From Valencia hispanica (taxonomy: Eukaryota; Chordata; Actinopteri; Cyprinodontiformes; Valenciidae), in assembly GCA_963556495.2 (NCBI GenBank), contig OY747712.1, positions 25,832,235-25,896,234 of the forward strand: a stretch of 64,000 bases of DNA. Direction: 5' to 3'. The notes below the pieces were generated by a model that had not been told where the DNA came from, searched no databases, and saw only the letters and a list, made by a program, of their open reading frames with translations. The stretch's first letter is position 1. The number at the start of each line of letters is the position of its first letter. The position numbers and the translations under genes were made by a program. Shown piece after piece: positions 9,191 through 20,768 of this stretch.

Positions 9191-10613
9191 TTAATTAAAT
9201 TAGCTTGGAACCTTCTTTTCACATTGTATGAAGACAAAAATGCTGAGTGATTGTGGTGTTTTTCTATAAATCAGCCAAAGCAAAGAAAAAGTCAAAGCTC
9301 TGTAAACTGATTTTCACTTTGCAGCTCGCTAATGTTAAATGTGTACTGTCATGCTTTGTAAGCACTTTTACTTTTACTTGTTCCATGCAACAAAACCGAC
9401 ATCCTTTTGCCAAGCATAACAGCTAGCTTTCCTGTCTGTAAGATTTGTTTGTCAGGAAAATGTATATCCCTGTGGTAACAGATCTGAGATGCAGCCGTAA
9501 TTGACTTTTGGTAAATATATGCTATGAGGGTCTATATCTGCATAACATAAACTGAAAACCATAGCTAGGAACATGAGAGTTGAAATTGTCCCCAAACTTG
9601 TGTCAAAATTACTTTAGTATCAAATGCCTGCAGAGACAGTGATGGAAATGTATGGCTGTGTGCCATGTCTCTTTTTTTGTTCAATTCACTGCTTCAATAC
9701 TCTCAGTTCTCTTGCTGGCTGTTAGTGAATTCAGCCACAAGGCTTTGGACTTGACTGACAGAGCGAGGAGTCAGACTGAGCAGATGCTCAGTGGTGTTGG
9801 GAACTCAACTTGACTGTAACCGGGTCACAAACTTTTAGAAATGTGATTGCTCTCTTTGGTTCAGCCCTTTGCACTATAACTTTAGGGTTTAACACCAAAA
9901 AGTTAGAAAAAGTAAGCTGGTTTTGCTTTTTTATTATGAACAAGAAAACATGTCACATCATAGCATTTGCCACCATGTTAGGAGCCAGCTACTGTGCTAA
10001 CACCAGCATTTGTGTTCCTTAGAATATTGTTTGCTTAAACAGCCATCACAAAAGCTTGCAGTCTGTGTGCCATTCATTAACTTTATATTTGCCTTTTTTG
10101 GAATGTGTGTGAAACAAAGCTAACTGATCTAGTATAAAGGTGTTGGTAAATGGGATTACCTACTTTAGGCCAAGTAAGTTAGATCATTACATCATAAACA
10201 CTGCCTTTATAATCCATTATCCATTATGTGATGTACATAAACTCACACTCTTTTTTTATATGTTAATAAATAATTTCAGGGAATTGTAGAGAACATATAC
10301 TAACAAGGAGTGTGTACTTGAAATCTACAAGACATGTTGAATATTTATTGTTTCTTAATCATAATCGTAAAAGTCCAGTTCTCTATTTTCTGTATCTACA
10401 TTGTCTTGTTCAGGGTCACAGAAAAGCTAAAAGTTCACCTAGTTGTCAACATTCGGGAGGATAAACCCAGTTTGTCACAGGATTAATGCAAAGACACACC
10501 ACCACCTTACCTTATCAGGGTTCCCACTCTTTTCTTGAAATGATTTTCCAGGACTTTTCGAGGACCTTTTCAGCTGCTAGCCTGCTACAATACAAGTCAA
10601 ACTATCACAACTA

Positions 10614-10850
10614 GGGCTGGGCGATATACCAAAATTATCATATCGGGATATATTTTGAAACGGATATCACATTGTACCTATACCAATATATCGGTATTAT
10701 AGTTGTGCAACGATTGTTGTCTTTAACAATGCCACCTGCTTTCCTCTACTTGCAATGCAACACAACTAAGGCTGTGCTGGTTTGGATTTTTTCTTACCAC
10801 GGTCGGTAATCAACAAATTTTGCGATATACCCCTAAACATATATATATAT
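10614..10850. mobile_element. hAT-like miniature element fragment
   Basis: ctagggctgggcgatatacc is the familiar start of a non-autonomous hAT-type repeat in fish; the internal part (atatcgggatatattttgaa) fits. A second end is not clear. A low-complexity stretch with a G run follows at 10,881-10,890. Confidence 0.45.
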
Positions 10851-10920
10851 TTATATCCAGTAGTCGAGTTGAGGGGGAGCCGGGGGGGGGAACGCTGCTC
10901 CCCTTAGAAAAAAATCCGAC

Positions 10921-12392
10921 ATAAACTCAGCAAAAAAGGAAACGTCCTCTGACTTTCAACTGTTTTTTTTACTTTCAGTAAACTTAATGTGTGTAAATAT
11001 TTGTATGAACACTAAAAAAAGTCAACACCATAAGACATAAACTAAAAATGTTTCACAGACATGTGACTAACAGAAATAGAATAATGTGTCCTTGAATGAA
11101 GGGAGGCTCAAAATCAAAAGTACCGGTCAGTATCTGGTGTGGCCACCAGCTGCTTGAAGTACTGCAGTGCATCTCCTCCTCATGGACTGGAACAGGTTTG
11201 TCAGTTCTTGCTGTGAGATGTTACCCCACTCTTCCACCAAGGCACTTGCAAGTTCCTGGACATTTCTGGGGGGAATGGCCCTAAGCCTCACCCTGCGATC
11301 CAACAGGTCCCAGACGTGCTCAAGGGATTGAGATCCGGGTTCTTTGCTGGCCATGGAAGAACACTGACATTGCTGTCATGCAGAAACTCACGCACAGAAT
11401 GAGCAGTATGGCTGGTGGCATTGTTCTGCTGGAGGATCATGTCTGGATGAGCATGCATAAAGGTACCACATCTGGGCTCTTCGCTGGCCATGGCAGAACA
11501 CTGACATTGCTGTCATGCAGAAACTCACGTACAGAATGAGCAGTATGGCTGGTGGCATTGTCCTGCTGGAGGATCATGTCCGGATGAGCATGCATAAAGG
11601 GTACCACATGAGGGAGGAGGATATCTTCCCTGTACTGCAAGGCATTGAGATTGCTTGCAATGACAACAAGCTCAGTCCGATGGTGATGTGATATACCGCC
11701 CCAGAGCATGACGGACCCCCCACCTCCAAATCGATCCCGCTCCAGGGTACAGGCCTCGGTGTAACGCTCATTCCTTCAACGATAAACACGAATCCGTCCA
11801 TCACCCCTGGTGAGATAAAACTGTGACTCATCAGTGAAGAGCACTTTTTGCCACTCCTGTCTGGTCCAGCGAAGGTGGGTTTGTGCCTATAGGTGGCGTT
11901 GTTGCTGGTGATGTCTGATAAGGACCTGCCTTACAACAGGCCTACAAGCCCTCAGTCCAGCCTCTCTCAGCCTATTGCGGACAGTCTGAGCACTGATGGA
12001 GGGATTGTGTTCTTGGTGTGACTCGGGCAGTTGTTGTGGCCAACCTGTACCTGTCACGCAGGTGTGATATTCGGATGTACCGATCCTGTGCAAGTGTTGT
12101 TACACGTGGTTTTCCTCTGCGAAGATGATCAGCTGTCCTTCCTGTCTCCCTGTAGCGCTGTCTTAGACGTCTCACAGTGCGGGCATGGCAATTTATTGCC
12201 CTAGCCACATCAGCAGTCCTCATGCCTCATGCGTACATGTTAATTAATTGATTGTGGTTAATTGAACATGCATGGAAAACATTGTTTAAACCCTTTACAA
12301 TGAAGATCTTTAAAGTTATTTGGATTTTTACAACATCATTGTTGAAATACACAGTCCTGAAAAAGGGCCGTTTCTTTTTTTGGTGAGTTTAT
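10921..12392 (-). mobile_element. Tc1-like DNA transposon, degenerate
   Basis: Both ends carry the same inverted terminus: ataaactcagcaaaaaagga at the left and, reversed, ataaactcaccaaaaaaaga at the right. Between them lies a minus-strand transposase of Tc1 type in broken frames: an N-terminal helix-turn-helix part (MRTADVARAINCHARTVRRL, 11,972-12,223), the catalytic QQDNATSHTAH region (11,437-11,709) and the C-terminal DLNP and LDRRVRLRAIPP segments (11,127-11,491). Several frameshifts and a 137-bp internal tandem duplication make it inactive. This family is widespread in fish and lampreys. Confidence 0.9.
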
Positions 12393-12859
12393 AACGTCCC
12401 ACCATTAAAAGTCCCATCCTCCATCTCCATCCCTTCCATTTTACAGTAAATATTATATGGAAATATAAATCATAAATAGGCTTAGCCTATATGAAATAAT
12501 TTCATCATCAGAAAATGTTAGGTCTCCGCATGTTGAACAAAAATGAACAGTCTAATAAAATCCGGGGGACAGGGACACGAAACGCAGTGATGCAACATTG
12601 TTTTTGTTAATGCCTGAGAGTAGGCCAGGTGAAGCCAGTTTTCGTTTCATCTCATTCCGACCTCTGCCATCTACAAACTGTTTACTTCATAAAATCTATA
12701 CGTTCGCACTGAGTTCAAAAGTAAAAGTTCTCCTTCTGTAATAGCGCAGTTTTTTTATGATCAACGTTATAATTCGGGACTAGTTTGTTTTCAGTGTAGT
12801 GAGAAAGGAGTGACACGGCCGCTGGATTTAATTACTGCAATGTAATGAAAGAATGTTTA

Positions 12860-13060
12860 TTACAGTATTCGGTCCCCTTGAACTTTTCCACATTTTGTCA
12901 CATTACACAAACACAAACATGAATCAATTTTATTGGAATTCCATGTGAAAGACCAATACCAAGTGGTGTTCACGTGAGAAGTGGAACGAAAATCATACAT
13001 GATTCCAAACATTTTTTACAAATAAATAACTGAAAAGTGTGGTGTGCGTATCTTTTGTTG
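12860..13060. mobile_element. Terminal piece of a Tc1-type miniature element
   Basis: tacagtattcggtccccttg aacttttccacattttgtca followed by attggaattccatgtgaaag is a known fish repeat end, here facing right. No partner end is obvious; 13,098-13,460 holds AT-rich sequence with palindromic atattgtgatatt pieces that may be a hAT-like remnant. No gene is seen from 12,393 to 14,226. Confidence 0.45.
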
Positions 13061-14226
13061 CTGATGCACTTAAATTCTCTAATCAAGAAATAAGTGAATA
13101 GGGATGTAAGAAAATATTTATACACTGATATATTGTGATATTTTATGTCACAATATTGCATCAATATTCAAAAGCAACGTATCAATTTTTATTTTATTTT
13201 TAGAATTTGACTGGAACCTATAATTATCATAGTAATTTTTCTAGTAAAATTAAAAGTATGACTGGTAGTTGGTGGCTGTTTTCACCTTCTTCGTTCAAGT
13301 GGATCAACTAGATCAAGTAATAATACTGGATGTGTTAAGTTTGAAACAGGTTGGAGTGTTTAGAAAGCTGTGACAGTTTTTCTACAGTTAAATTCAGTTT
13401 TAAAAATCACAATTTATAGTCTTGATTATAGTATTGCAATATAACGTATTGCCCTCCCTGTGTTGTGATACATACAAATATAAGTGAATATTTATTGTAT
13501 TCTATTCTACTCTATTCATTTACTACGCAGCCATTGTTTTTTCAGACAGCTTTTGAACTGTGAAAACTTGCGAAAGCAAAATTTTCAGCTCCTTAGCATA
13601 ATGTTTATTTTCTTAATACATTTTAACCAAGCATTTGTTACCAGGTATTTTTATCAGTTTTACACATGTCGTTAAGCCTTTAACTTGAATTTTATTTTTT
13701 TGCTTTTCATCTGTGTTCGAGCTCATGATAGTTGTATTTATCTCTTTTCTAAAATCAACAATGTGTAAAACAGCATGATAGACAAAGGGAGCACAGGGTA
13801 GCTAAAAACATTAATGAAGATTGATGACATTATGTTTGGAACCCCAAACTGGGTCCTCAATGCATAAAACAATAGCTACCCATGAGGAAAGTATTGATAG
13901 CAAAGCCTCAAGCTCCAACTGAGGTCATTAAATTAGGGTTTATTAGGGAAGTTGCCCTGAGAGTGGGAGAAGGTCTGGAGAAATGTTGTGTGAAAGCAGT
14001 TAATAGGAGACCTAATAAATCAGCACCCTATCCAACATTTTACAAACACACTGTAGTTGTTTCCCAGTCTGCCTGCCAGTCCTTACATGTTTTACTTGTG
14101 TGACAAAATCTAAAAAAAACTGAGACAGAAGGGCTCATTTGGAGATATTGGTTATTGATTCATTTACTTATTCCACAGATATCAGATGCTTTTCACTGAC
14201 AAATCCTGTAAAAATAGAAATCGGTG

Positions 14227-14677
14227 TACAGTGGACCCCCTCCTATTCTCGGATTCACCTATTTGAGGATTTTTCTGTGGAACGTAACTTCCAATTATTT
14301 GTGGAAAATTCACCTATTGACAATTGTTTTTTCTTAGACCATGTTTCCAATAAAATGAGTCTTGGGAAGCTGAAATACCATATTCTAATGCTATGTGACA
14401 TGCTATTGGCTTGCATCTGCAAAGCAGCCAATCCACGATTTATTTTGCTTGCCGCTGTTTGGCTGTACCCCAAACAGTGGAAAAAAGGAAGGCTATAGAT
14501 GTTAGCTTCTGTGGTAGCGCTTAGCCGGTTTCCACTGTGCATATTAATGCATATTAATGCATATTGAGGTATACTTTGTGTTTGAACTATTAAAATATGG
14601 AGTTCTAAGCGGTTTTAGAAAGTGTCACCAGTATTAGTGGATTTTAGCTATGCTAACACCTGCAAGCTCCACTGTAC
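14227..14677. mobile_element. pogo/Tigger-like miniature element (MITE)
   Basis: Begins TACAGTGGA and ends TCCACTGTA, a matching inverted end bordered by TA on both sides as expected for Tc1/mariner-pogo insertions. The first 90 bp (ccccctcctattctcggatt, cacctatttgaggatttttc) match the start of pogo-type repeats seen in fish. At 451 bp it codes for nothing. It lies 24 bp left of the end of the 4.6-kb transposon. Confidence 0.62.
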
Positions 14678-14896
14678 TGGTTGTTAATCACTGTTTAAGC
14701 TATATGAGTCATTCCAAGAGAATGGTTCAAGTGGGACTTTGACATTTTCATATTTTCTACTTAAATGTATCATTTGTATGTATACCCCACTGCATTAAGG
14801 ATATTTTTAACTATCAGAAAAACATATTTTCCCATCTCAGACACTAGCTCTCTATCATTATTGTTCATTATTTCAAGATCTGGGCAATATTATTCT

Positions 14897-15296
14897 TCAA
14901 CCCCGTTATGGTACAAAATGGACGCTCTCTGAATATGATCACAAAATGTATTTCTAAAGAAATCAATATTTTCCTATCAATTAGATGTCCCCCACACTAA
15001 TTCACTAATTGTAAATACAAAAATTATATAAAATCTCACTTTTTTGCTATACTAAAGCCTGAAATGTCCTTTTTTGTGAAAGGGCTCGTGTCATTTTTCA
15101 TCAAAAGTGTAGTTTGTGTAGTTTAACTGAATAATTTTCACCAAATCAATAAGCTTGTGATAGCTCTCAACATTTTAGACAGATGTCAATAATCATTAAA
15201 TAATTTTTTATGCATTTTTTTAAAATAATGTATGAAAATGTAGTCGTGACGGGGTTGAGACTTGGGTAACGGGGTTGACGATGGTAACGGGGTTGA
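14897..15296. repeat. Left subterminal motif cluster (TRACGGGGTTGA)
   Basis: Four copies: one reversed at 14,897-14,908 and three direct at 15,247-15,258, 15,267-15,278 and 15,285-15,296. They lie 195-595 bp inside the left end. By analogy with other DNA transposons they are likely transposase binding sites. Confidence 0.7.
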
Positions 15297-15833
15297 AGGG
15301 ACAAATACAGCTGAACATATAAATAGTTGTTTTTGTAACTCTCAAATTCACTGTATAGGCTTTTCTATGAACACTGTATTTCATTGTGTAACCACAAGAT
15401 TCACGGGGGTAGAATTGGGTCCAGCAACAATATCCAGGCACTACTGATTCAGCATTGTGACAAATGTTAGTGTGATGATGATCTGAATAACAACGCTTCA
15501 CCCATGTGGCTTTGAAACAGAGCTTTATATCAAGACTGGTGTTCTAAGAGGCCTCATCATGTATTACAAGCTTTTTGTTTGATCAGCTCTACATTACATG
15601 AAATTATGATTGCAAATGCAAAAAAACATTAACCCTCAGGACTGCTGCCTTGGAACACTTTAATGTCCCCACCAATGTCAAAATCAAACATACTCTCTTG
15701 ACAAGGACAACAGATATAAATTGCAGCTGAACTGAGTTTTATTAACCCAAATTTTAAAAAATGGCAACTACAACAATATATAATCTATCAAAACATTGTA
15801 AATGGAATAGCTCAAATGTCAACATAATGTGGA

Positions 15834-15860
<27 letters not shown>
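15834..15860. repeat. GT microsatellite
   Basis: Uninterrupted alternating GT over 27 bp, inside the left half of the 4.6-kb transposon. It gives rise to a spurious antisense His-Thr repeat frame. Confidence 0.9.
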
Positions 15861-15864
<4 letters not shown>

Positions 15865-15911
15865 AGTATGCATGTCCTGTGTTTTCAGGCATAAGAACCA
15901 AGCCTTATATA

Positions 15912-16219
15912 GGGTGTTTCTCAATGTCAAGGAGCCTCGCCTACCATCGTTATATTTTATGCGTTTAAGTTTCAATATAGATGTATAACAAGAGTTTTAC
16001 TTTTTTAATTGTGTATATATTGGTTAAATCAAGTGTGAAAGGGAGTTAGTACCTGCTAGCAACCGAAGCTGCATCTTCGAAAATACTGCGATGTATTCTA
16101 GGACATTTTTGACCGAGGGAAGGCATCAAGGAACCTCCCATGTATCCTCGGTCAGTTAGCTAAACGTCAGACAAACGGAGGACAGACGCCTCGGTAGCAC
16201 ATTAACATTGGAACACGCC
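15912..16219. mobile_element. Short non-autonomous element nested in the 4.6-kb transposon
   Basis: Left end gggtgtttctcaatgtcaag pairs with the reversed right end ggcgtgttccaatgttaatg. The inside is GC-richer than the surroundings (ctcgcctaccatcg, gacagacgcctcggtagc). It lies just downstream of the last transposase codons, so it may be an insertion into the 3' UTR. No clear target duplication. Confidence 0.4.
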
Positions 16220-16280
16220 TTGGCGGTCCCCGATGACGTGTCTCCTAGGCAACTGTTGCGGGTCCAAGGTATCATGGACT

Positions 16281-18389
16281 TCAGTCTGTAAGTCGGTTCC
16301 ACACCTCTTTCAAGACCTCCACATGGAGCTTTGTCACAGGCTGCGGGGGTGGAATGACTTCAAGGACATCATCAAACAGGTACCAGAGGATATCATCCTG
16401 ATGCGGCCAGAAGAATCAGTTTGACCCGACACGATGCATGGATTTGACCTGGACGTGTGTTTCCTGTATGTTCAGAATGATGTCTGGATACAAATCATCA
16501 TCATATCTGAGAATACACCATTTCCCAATCAGCTTTGGACTTTCCCCTTGGATTTCATTTTTTGGATTCTCTCCACTGGTTGGCTGTGGCACAGCAGTTG
16601 TTCCCTTCTGGCCAAAACTGAAACACTGGGTGTTGAAGCACTTGCAGCTTGCATCACGAGATAGCAGTTTTCTTGGAGCCAGAGTAATGACCTGGTGAAT
16701 TCTCATGGTGCCAGGAACTCCTGCTATCAGCTTTGGCATTTTCTCCATTGCTTCCTCAACATGTTGACTTTTCACAAAGAACAGTTTCACTGTTGTGTTT
16801 GTCTCAGTCAAGGCCTTGTACAACATCATATCAGCTGCTCTTTTTAGCCCCCCCCCCATCTGGTGCTCCTTTTCCATGACTAGCCTCGAAAAAGTTCCAA
16901 GTACCAGCCTTGAATGCTCTTCTGTCCAGCTCTGTGGCGAAAAGGAAGAAGTTGCCTCGTTGTTTGTACTGAGTACAGGGGCCGTCACTGAAAAAGTGCA
17001 GCACAGACACTTGTGGATGTTGGGCCTGAAGGTAATCCAGCACAGGATGTAGGTGTTGCCATATTGCTGGAGGGCCTTTGTTTCTACTGGGGGAGATGGT
17101 GCTGAAGCACACAGGCTCTGGGTGTCTGCCAACATACAACACACCCATATGAAGGGTGGCCTGCTGATGTGAAGCCCCAAAGTGGACCGCCTGAACTTGG
17201 GAGCTGTATTTACAGCTGTAATTTTCAGAAAAGTAAACATGTACCAAAGCCTCTTCCCCTGACATGTTCTTTTTCAGCTCACGGCAGAAAGCATATTGCT
17301 GCTTAATGTTAAAGTGATGCTGTTTAAATCGCTTAATGTAGCTGTGGAAGAGCTTCATGAGGTCCTCTTGTGTGCCCTCCACAGATTTTTTAAACGTCAC
17401 CTTGACAGTTGCCTTTTCTCCCTCTTTCTTTTTATCCATCTCCTTCTCTTCTGTTACCCACTGGGTAAAAGATACATGTGAAATTGTTATAAGTTATAAG
17501 CACTTGAGATAGGGACAGTCTTGTCCTTGCAGTGGACGTACTCTCCATACATACAGTTTTTGTTGGATGAGTTGCAGCACACCATCTCTACCAACTGTTC
17601 CAGATTGGCAGTCTCAATAAGTTTCAGCTGACTGACCTTCACTGCCACAAAGCTCAGATTTTCATGCAATTTACACATGCATGTGTCTCGTTCAGAGATT
17701 GTCGGATTGACAACCCAAAAAGGGCGAATTTGACAGAAAAGGGAATATATGTTTTGTTCTGGATTTTCTGCTAAAAATCTTCTGTGAATATTTTGTAGTG
17801 TATCCACCAGGAACCTCTTCTGCATTTTGAACTTGTTCCTTGTGAGGGTTTGTTTGTTTCCTGTGGTGATCCTACTGACATCATCCCTTAGATAGAATGC
17901 CTTCACTCTTTTTTTGAAGTCATCAGTGAACCTGCTGATCTTCTTTCTTTCAAAATGAAGACTAGGAAAAATTAAGTTGATTTGGGTCTGGGAAATTATG
18001 CCATTTGCCCCCTCTTCCCCTCCCTCTTTCTAAAATCAAATTGTGTAATTTGGTCATTTTCTAACAACTGCCCATTGCCCTGACCTTGAAGATCCTGGCT
18101 GCGGAGACGGCTCTGGGTGATCTCCCTGATCTGGACTGTGTGGAGGAGTGCATAAATTCTTGAGCGCTGCTTTCCTCTCCTTGCTTCTTTTGTTAGCTGC
18201 TCTCCACATTTTTCTTTTCTGCTGCTGTTCTCTTTCACTCAGGTCTTTAATTGCTTTCTTTTTCCCTTCCTCTACATTCTTTCGCCATCTCTCACGTTCA
18301 CTCTGCAGGTACTTGTCCCTTCTTTCTGGATCACTTTTAAGACATGCCCGATACTTCCTCTGCCTTTCTACTGCTGTGGTTGGTGCCAT
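16281..18389 (-). pseudogene. Transposase-like gene of the 4.6-kb element, spliced and broken
   Basis: Exon 1 starts at ATG 18,389 (MAPTTAVERQRKYRACLKSD) and is strongly basic, suiting DNA binding. It ends at 18,085 in a GTCAGG donor; a 123-bp intron ends in tttcctag at 17,962, and exon 2 (LHFERKKISRFTDDFKKRVK) joins in frame. Exon 2 is Cys-rich at its end. A second short intron probably ends in ttttacccag near 17,462. Exon 3 holds VHVYFSENYSCKY, VLHFFSDGPCTQYKQ and FFEASHGKGAPDG, a pattern I recall from uncharacterised repetitive metazoan proteins and suspect is an RNase H-like nuclease core. A run of ten C at 16,848-16,857 shifts the frame, and a TGA at 16,416-16,418 precedes 44 more open codons ending at 16,281. 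At least two breaks, so inactive. Confidence 0.65.
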
Positions 18390-18513
18390 CTTACTCACAG
18401 CTTAAACATGGAACATAGATTACATTCAGCATACATGTGGTAAAAGAACGTTTACCATATATAATAATACTTCATTTAAATAATTGAATAACTTAACCTG
18501 AGTCTTAAAATCA

Positions 18514-18929
18514 CAACCCCGTCACAAACTCACAACCCCGTTACAATCAAACACGTAACGGGGTTGAATGTGACGGGGTTGAGATTTTTGCACAAAATGG
18601 CCACCCCTGTACATACTGTATACCAGAGGGAGAGCACATGGCATGCATGAGATTCAGAATTAGCATGTATTCTTGAAATAAATAAAAAAGTTTTTCATAA
18701 GTAATAGTTTTCTCTTTTTTTTTTCATGTGACGGTGTTGAGTCATTGAGTTTGACGACCACAATATCACAAGTTAAATGACCAAAATAAAGTAAAAGAAG
18801 GGAGCCATTTGTCAGTCTTTGGTGTCCTGTTGTCCAAAAGACTTGATGGATGTCACTTTCTGATGTACATGCTCATAATGATCGTACCATTGTTTTTATG
18901 AGGGAGAATCATTTGTGTAATGGGGTTGA
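18514..18929. repeat. Right subterminal motif cluster (TRACGGGGTTGA)
   Basis: Four good copies: reversed at 18,514-18,524 and 18,533-18,543, direct at 18,556-18,567 and 18,571-18,582. Two variants follow at 18,729-18,740 and 18,918-18,929. The cluster is 380-800 bp inside the right end and upstream of the transposase-like gene, so it may also act on its promoter. Confidence 0.7.
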
Positions 18930-19394
18930 GGGGTTACTCGGGTAAAGAACTAAATAATGTGATTTTAATTAATAATTATCAATCAGTTTAGAAAAAAAAT
19001 ATCACCAACAAATACGCACAGATAGATGTTTAGGTTTATATCAAAAAGAATGGACTTTTTTATAGTTTTATTTGATATATTCTAAATATACTTTCATTGA
19101 AGGCCATGAGGGACATGGTGTTGTCAACAAAAAAAAAAATTCTCATAAAAAGATAAAATTTTAGATATTTATTTTACAATGTATTAAAGGAGACATTTCA
19201 ATGTATATGTAAAGTTGTTCAAATATGGATTTTCGTGACCCAGTAGATAAAATATACCTAAAGAGGAGAGAGGGACTTAAAATGCACCATTTTCATGGAA
19301 TGACTCATATGTCCTTGCTGCGGCATGAACTGTACTCCTACATATTGAATGGTTATCTCTAATATAACTAAGAGTCTAAATGTTTAATAGTAAA

Positions 19395-20284
19395 AAAAAT
19401 GTGACAAGAACCCCTTAACGTTCCGAGGGCCCGCGGGCGGGCCCAGCCCATTTCCTAGTTTAAATCCTCCGATTTTCTGACTTCTAACTTTTATGAATCT
19501 ATACATATTTTATATCATTGGAAAGCTAAGAGTCTTGTGATTCCAATTATGTCTGGCGTTTAAGGATACAATCATAACTGAAGACACAGTGAGTGCTTTT
19601 GCCAACACAAACGTTCTCCTGATGGAGGTATAAAAATATGGAACTCACCACTTTGTAGTCTAATAAATGTGACAAAACCGATCCATTTTGAACAAAAATT
19701 GTCTTTTTACATCAATAAGGGTCCGATTAAAGTCCTCCGATAAAGTGATTAGTCCCAGACAACAGCAAAACCAATAAAAAATGTAAAACAAACAGTGAAA
19801 ATGCGCTCTCAAAATGTCTATGGCCATTTTTGTAGTTTTTAGGGGTTTGTTTCCGATTCCTTCGCTTCCACTTCCGCCTACGAAGGTCACTGAGCATGCC
19901 CAGAAGAATTTTTTTTTAATTCATCCGGTGTTTTCCTTGCATATGGTAGATCTCCAACCAATGGCGCATGGATGGAAAGTCACGTTATGGTAAGTAACTC
20001 GAACCGATCGTGGTCCAGAACTCTGATGATTGACGCATCGAATAGCCAATGTAATGCTGTAAACACAGATATATAACTTGACCGGGCGGACTTATTCACA
20101 GCCATTGTATATGACGTGCGTAAAATGTCTTATTCATGAAGAGATTACACACGGTGCGTACCAGTAACATACTGTTTCAGCACCGTGTCCAAACACTCTT
20201 TATAATCAAAATACAACATTGAAGGAAGCCGTGGAGCTTTATATGGTAAGATGCAGTTATGATTCTGATGATATTCCGGAATTG
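19395..20284. other. Unclassified, probably repetitive; GC palindrome at 19,427-19,444
   Basis: Opens with ccccttaacgttccgagg and the inverted repeat gggcccgc-gg-gcgggccc, then AT-rich sequence with ggaaagctaagagtcttgtg. The start looks like the end of a fish DNA transposon, possibly piggyBac-type because of the ttaa, but I found no matching second end. No gene is seen. Confidence 0.3.
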
Positions 20285-20768
20285 CGTCGCTCAAGATGGC
20301 AGCATGTTGGAGTAGCTCTGTTACTTTGGTTCATATTTTTTTCTTTTTTTAAACTTTAATTCTTCCATTTCTGGTAGAAACATTGTTTTTGTGGACAACT
20401 GTTCTCTCTGGTTTTGAATGCTGTGCAGCTGGAAGGATTTTTGCTGATACTTTTTATTTTTGGACATTTGTTATGATGCATAACCATGGCAACAAGGTGG
20501 TTTACAACTGGGAGCAGCTGATTAACATCACAAAAGCTCAAATAATACCTCAACTACAGCCACAAAACCCTGATGAGTTGCAAAGAAGACGCCATAGATC
20601 CAGAGCGTCCTCTACATCAGACTGTCATACAACTACAGAGCGTCTTCAGTCAGAGGCTTCTTCAGATCTGCAGAGTGCTACAAGAGATCATCCCTACCCA
20701 CAGCCATCAGCATCTACAACAAATCTTTGAAGGAACTTGCAAAATGAGTTACAACAACATTTAATTTC
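20285..20768 (+). mobile_element. Internally deleted Rex1-like LINE, tail cut off
   Basis: The first 300 bp look like a LINE 5' region (aagatggcagcatgttggag, then a first-ORF-like piece ending gaagacgccatagatcc). This joins directly to the extreme 3' end of the same kind of element (catcagactgtcatacaact, gagcgtcttcagtcagaggc), which matches the tail of the LINE at 32,288-33,079. The copy stops at tttaatttccc where the other continues with tctgggatcaataaagt. So most of the element is deleted and its tail is missing at the ERV junction. Confidence 0.6.

Larger units (their letters stand above)
14702..19310 (-). mobile_element. 4.6-kb DNA transposon of unplaced superfamily
   Basis: Left end ATATGAGTCATTCCAAGAGAATGGT (first 20 given by positions 14,702-14,721) recurs inverted at 19,286-19,310 with the first 15 bases identical and most of the next 13. 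ATAT at both outer edges could be a 4-bp target duplication or part of the repeat, since it is palindromic. Inside each end lies a cluster of TRACGGGGTTGA motifs, and between them a minus-strand, intron-containing gene with a transposase-like core. Known superfamilies with subterminal motif clusters include hAT, CACTA and P, but the protein fits none of these that I recognise. The copy is broken. Confidence 0.7.
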
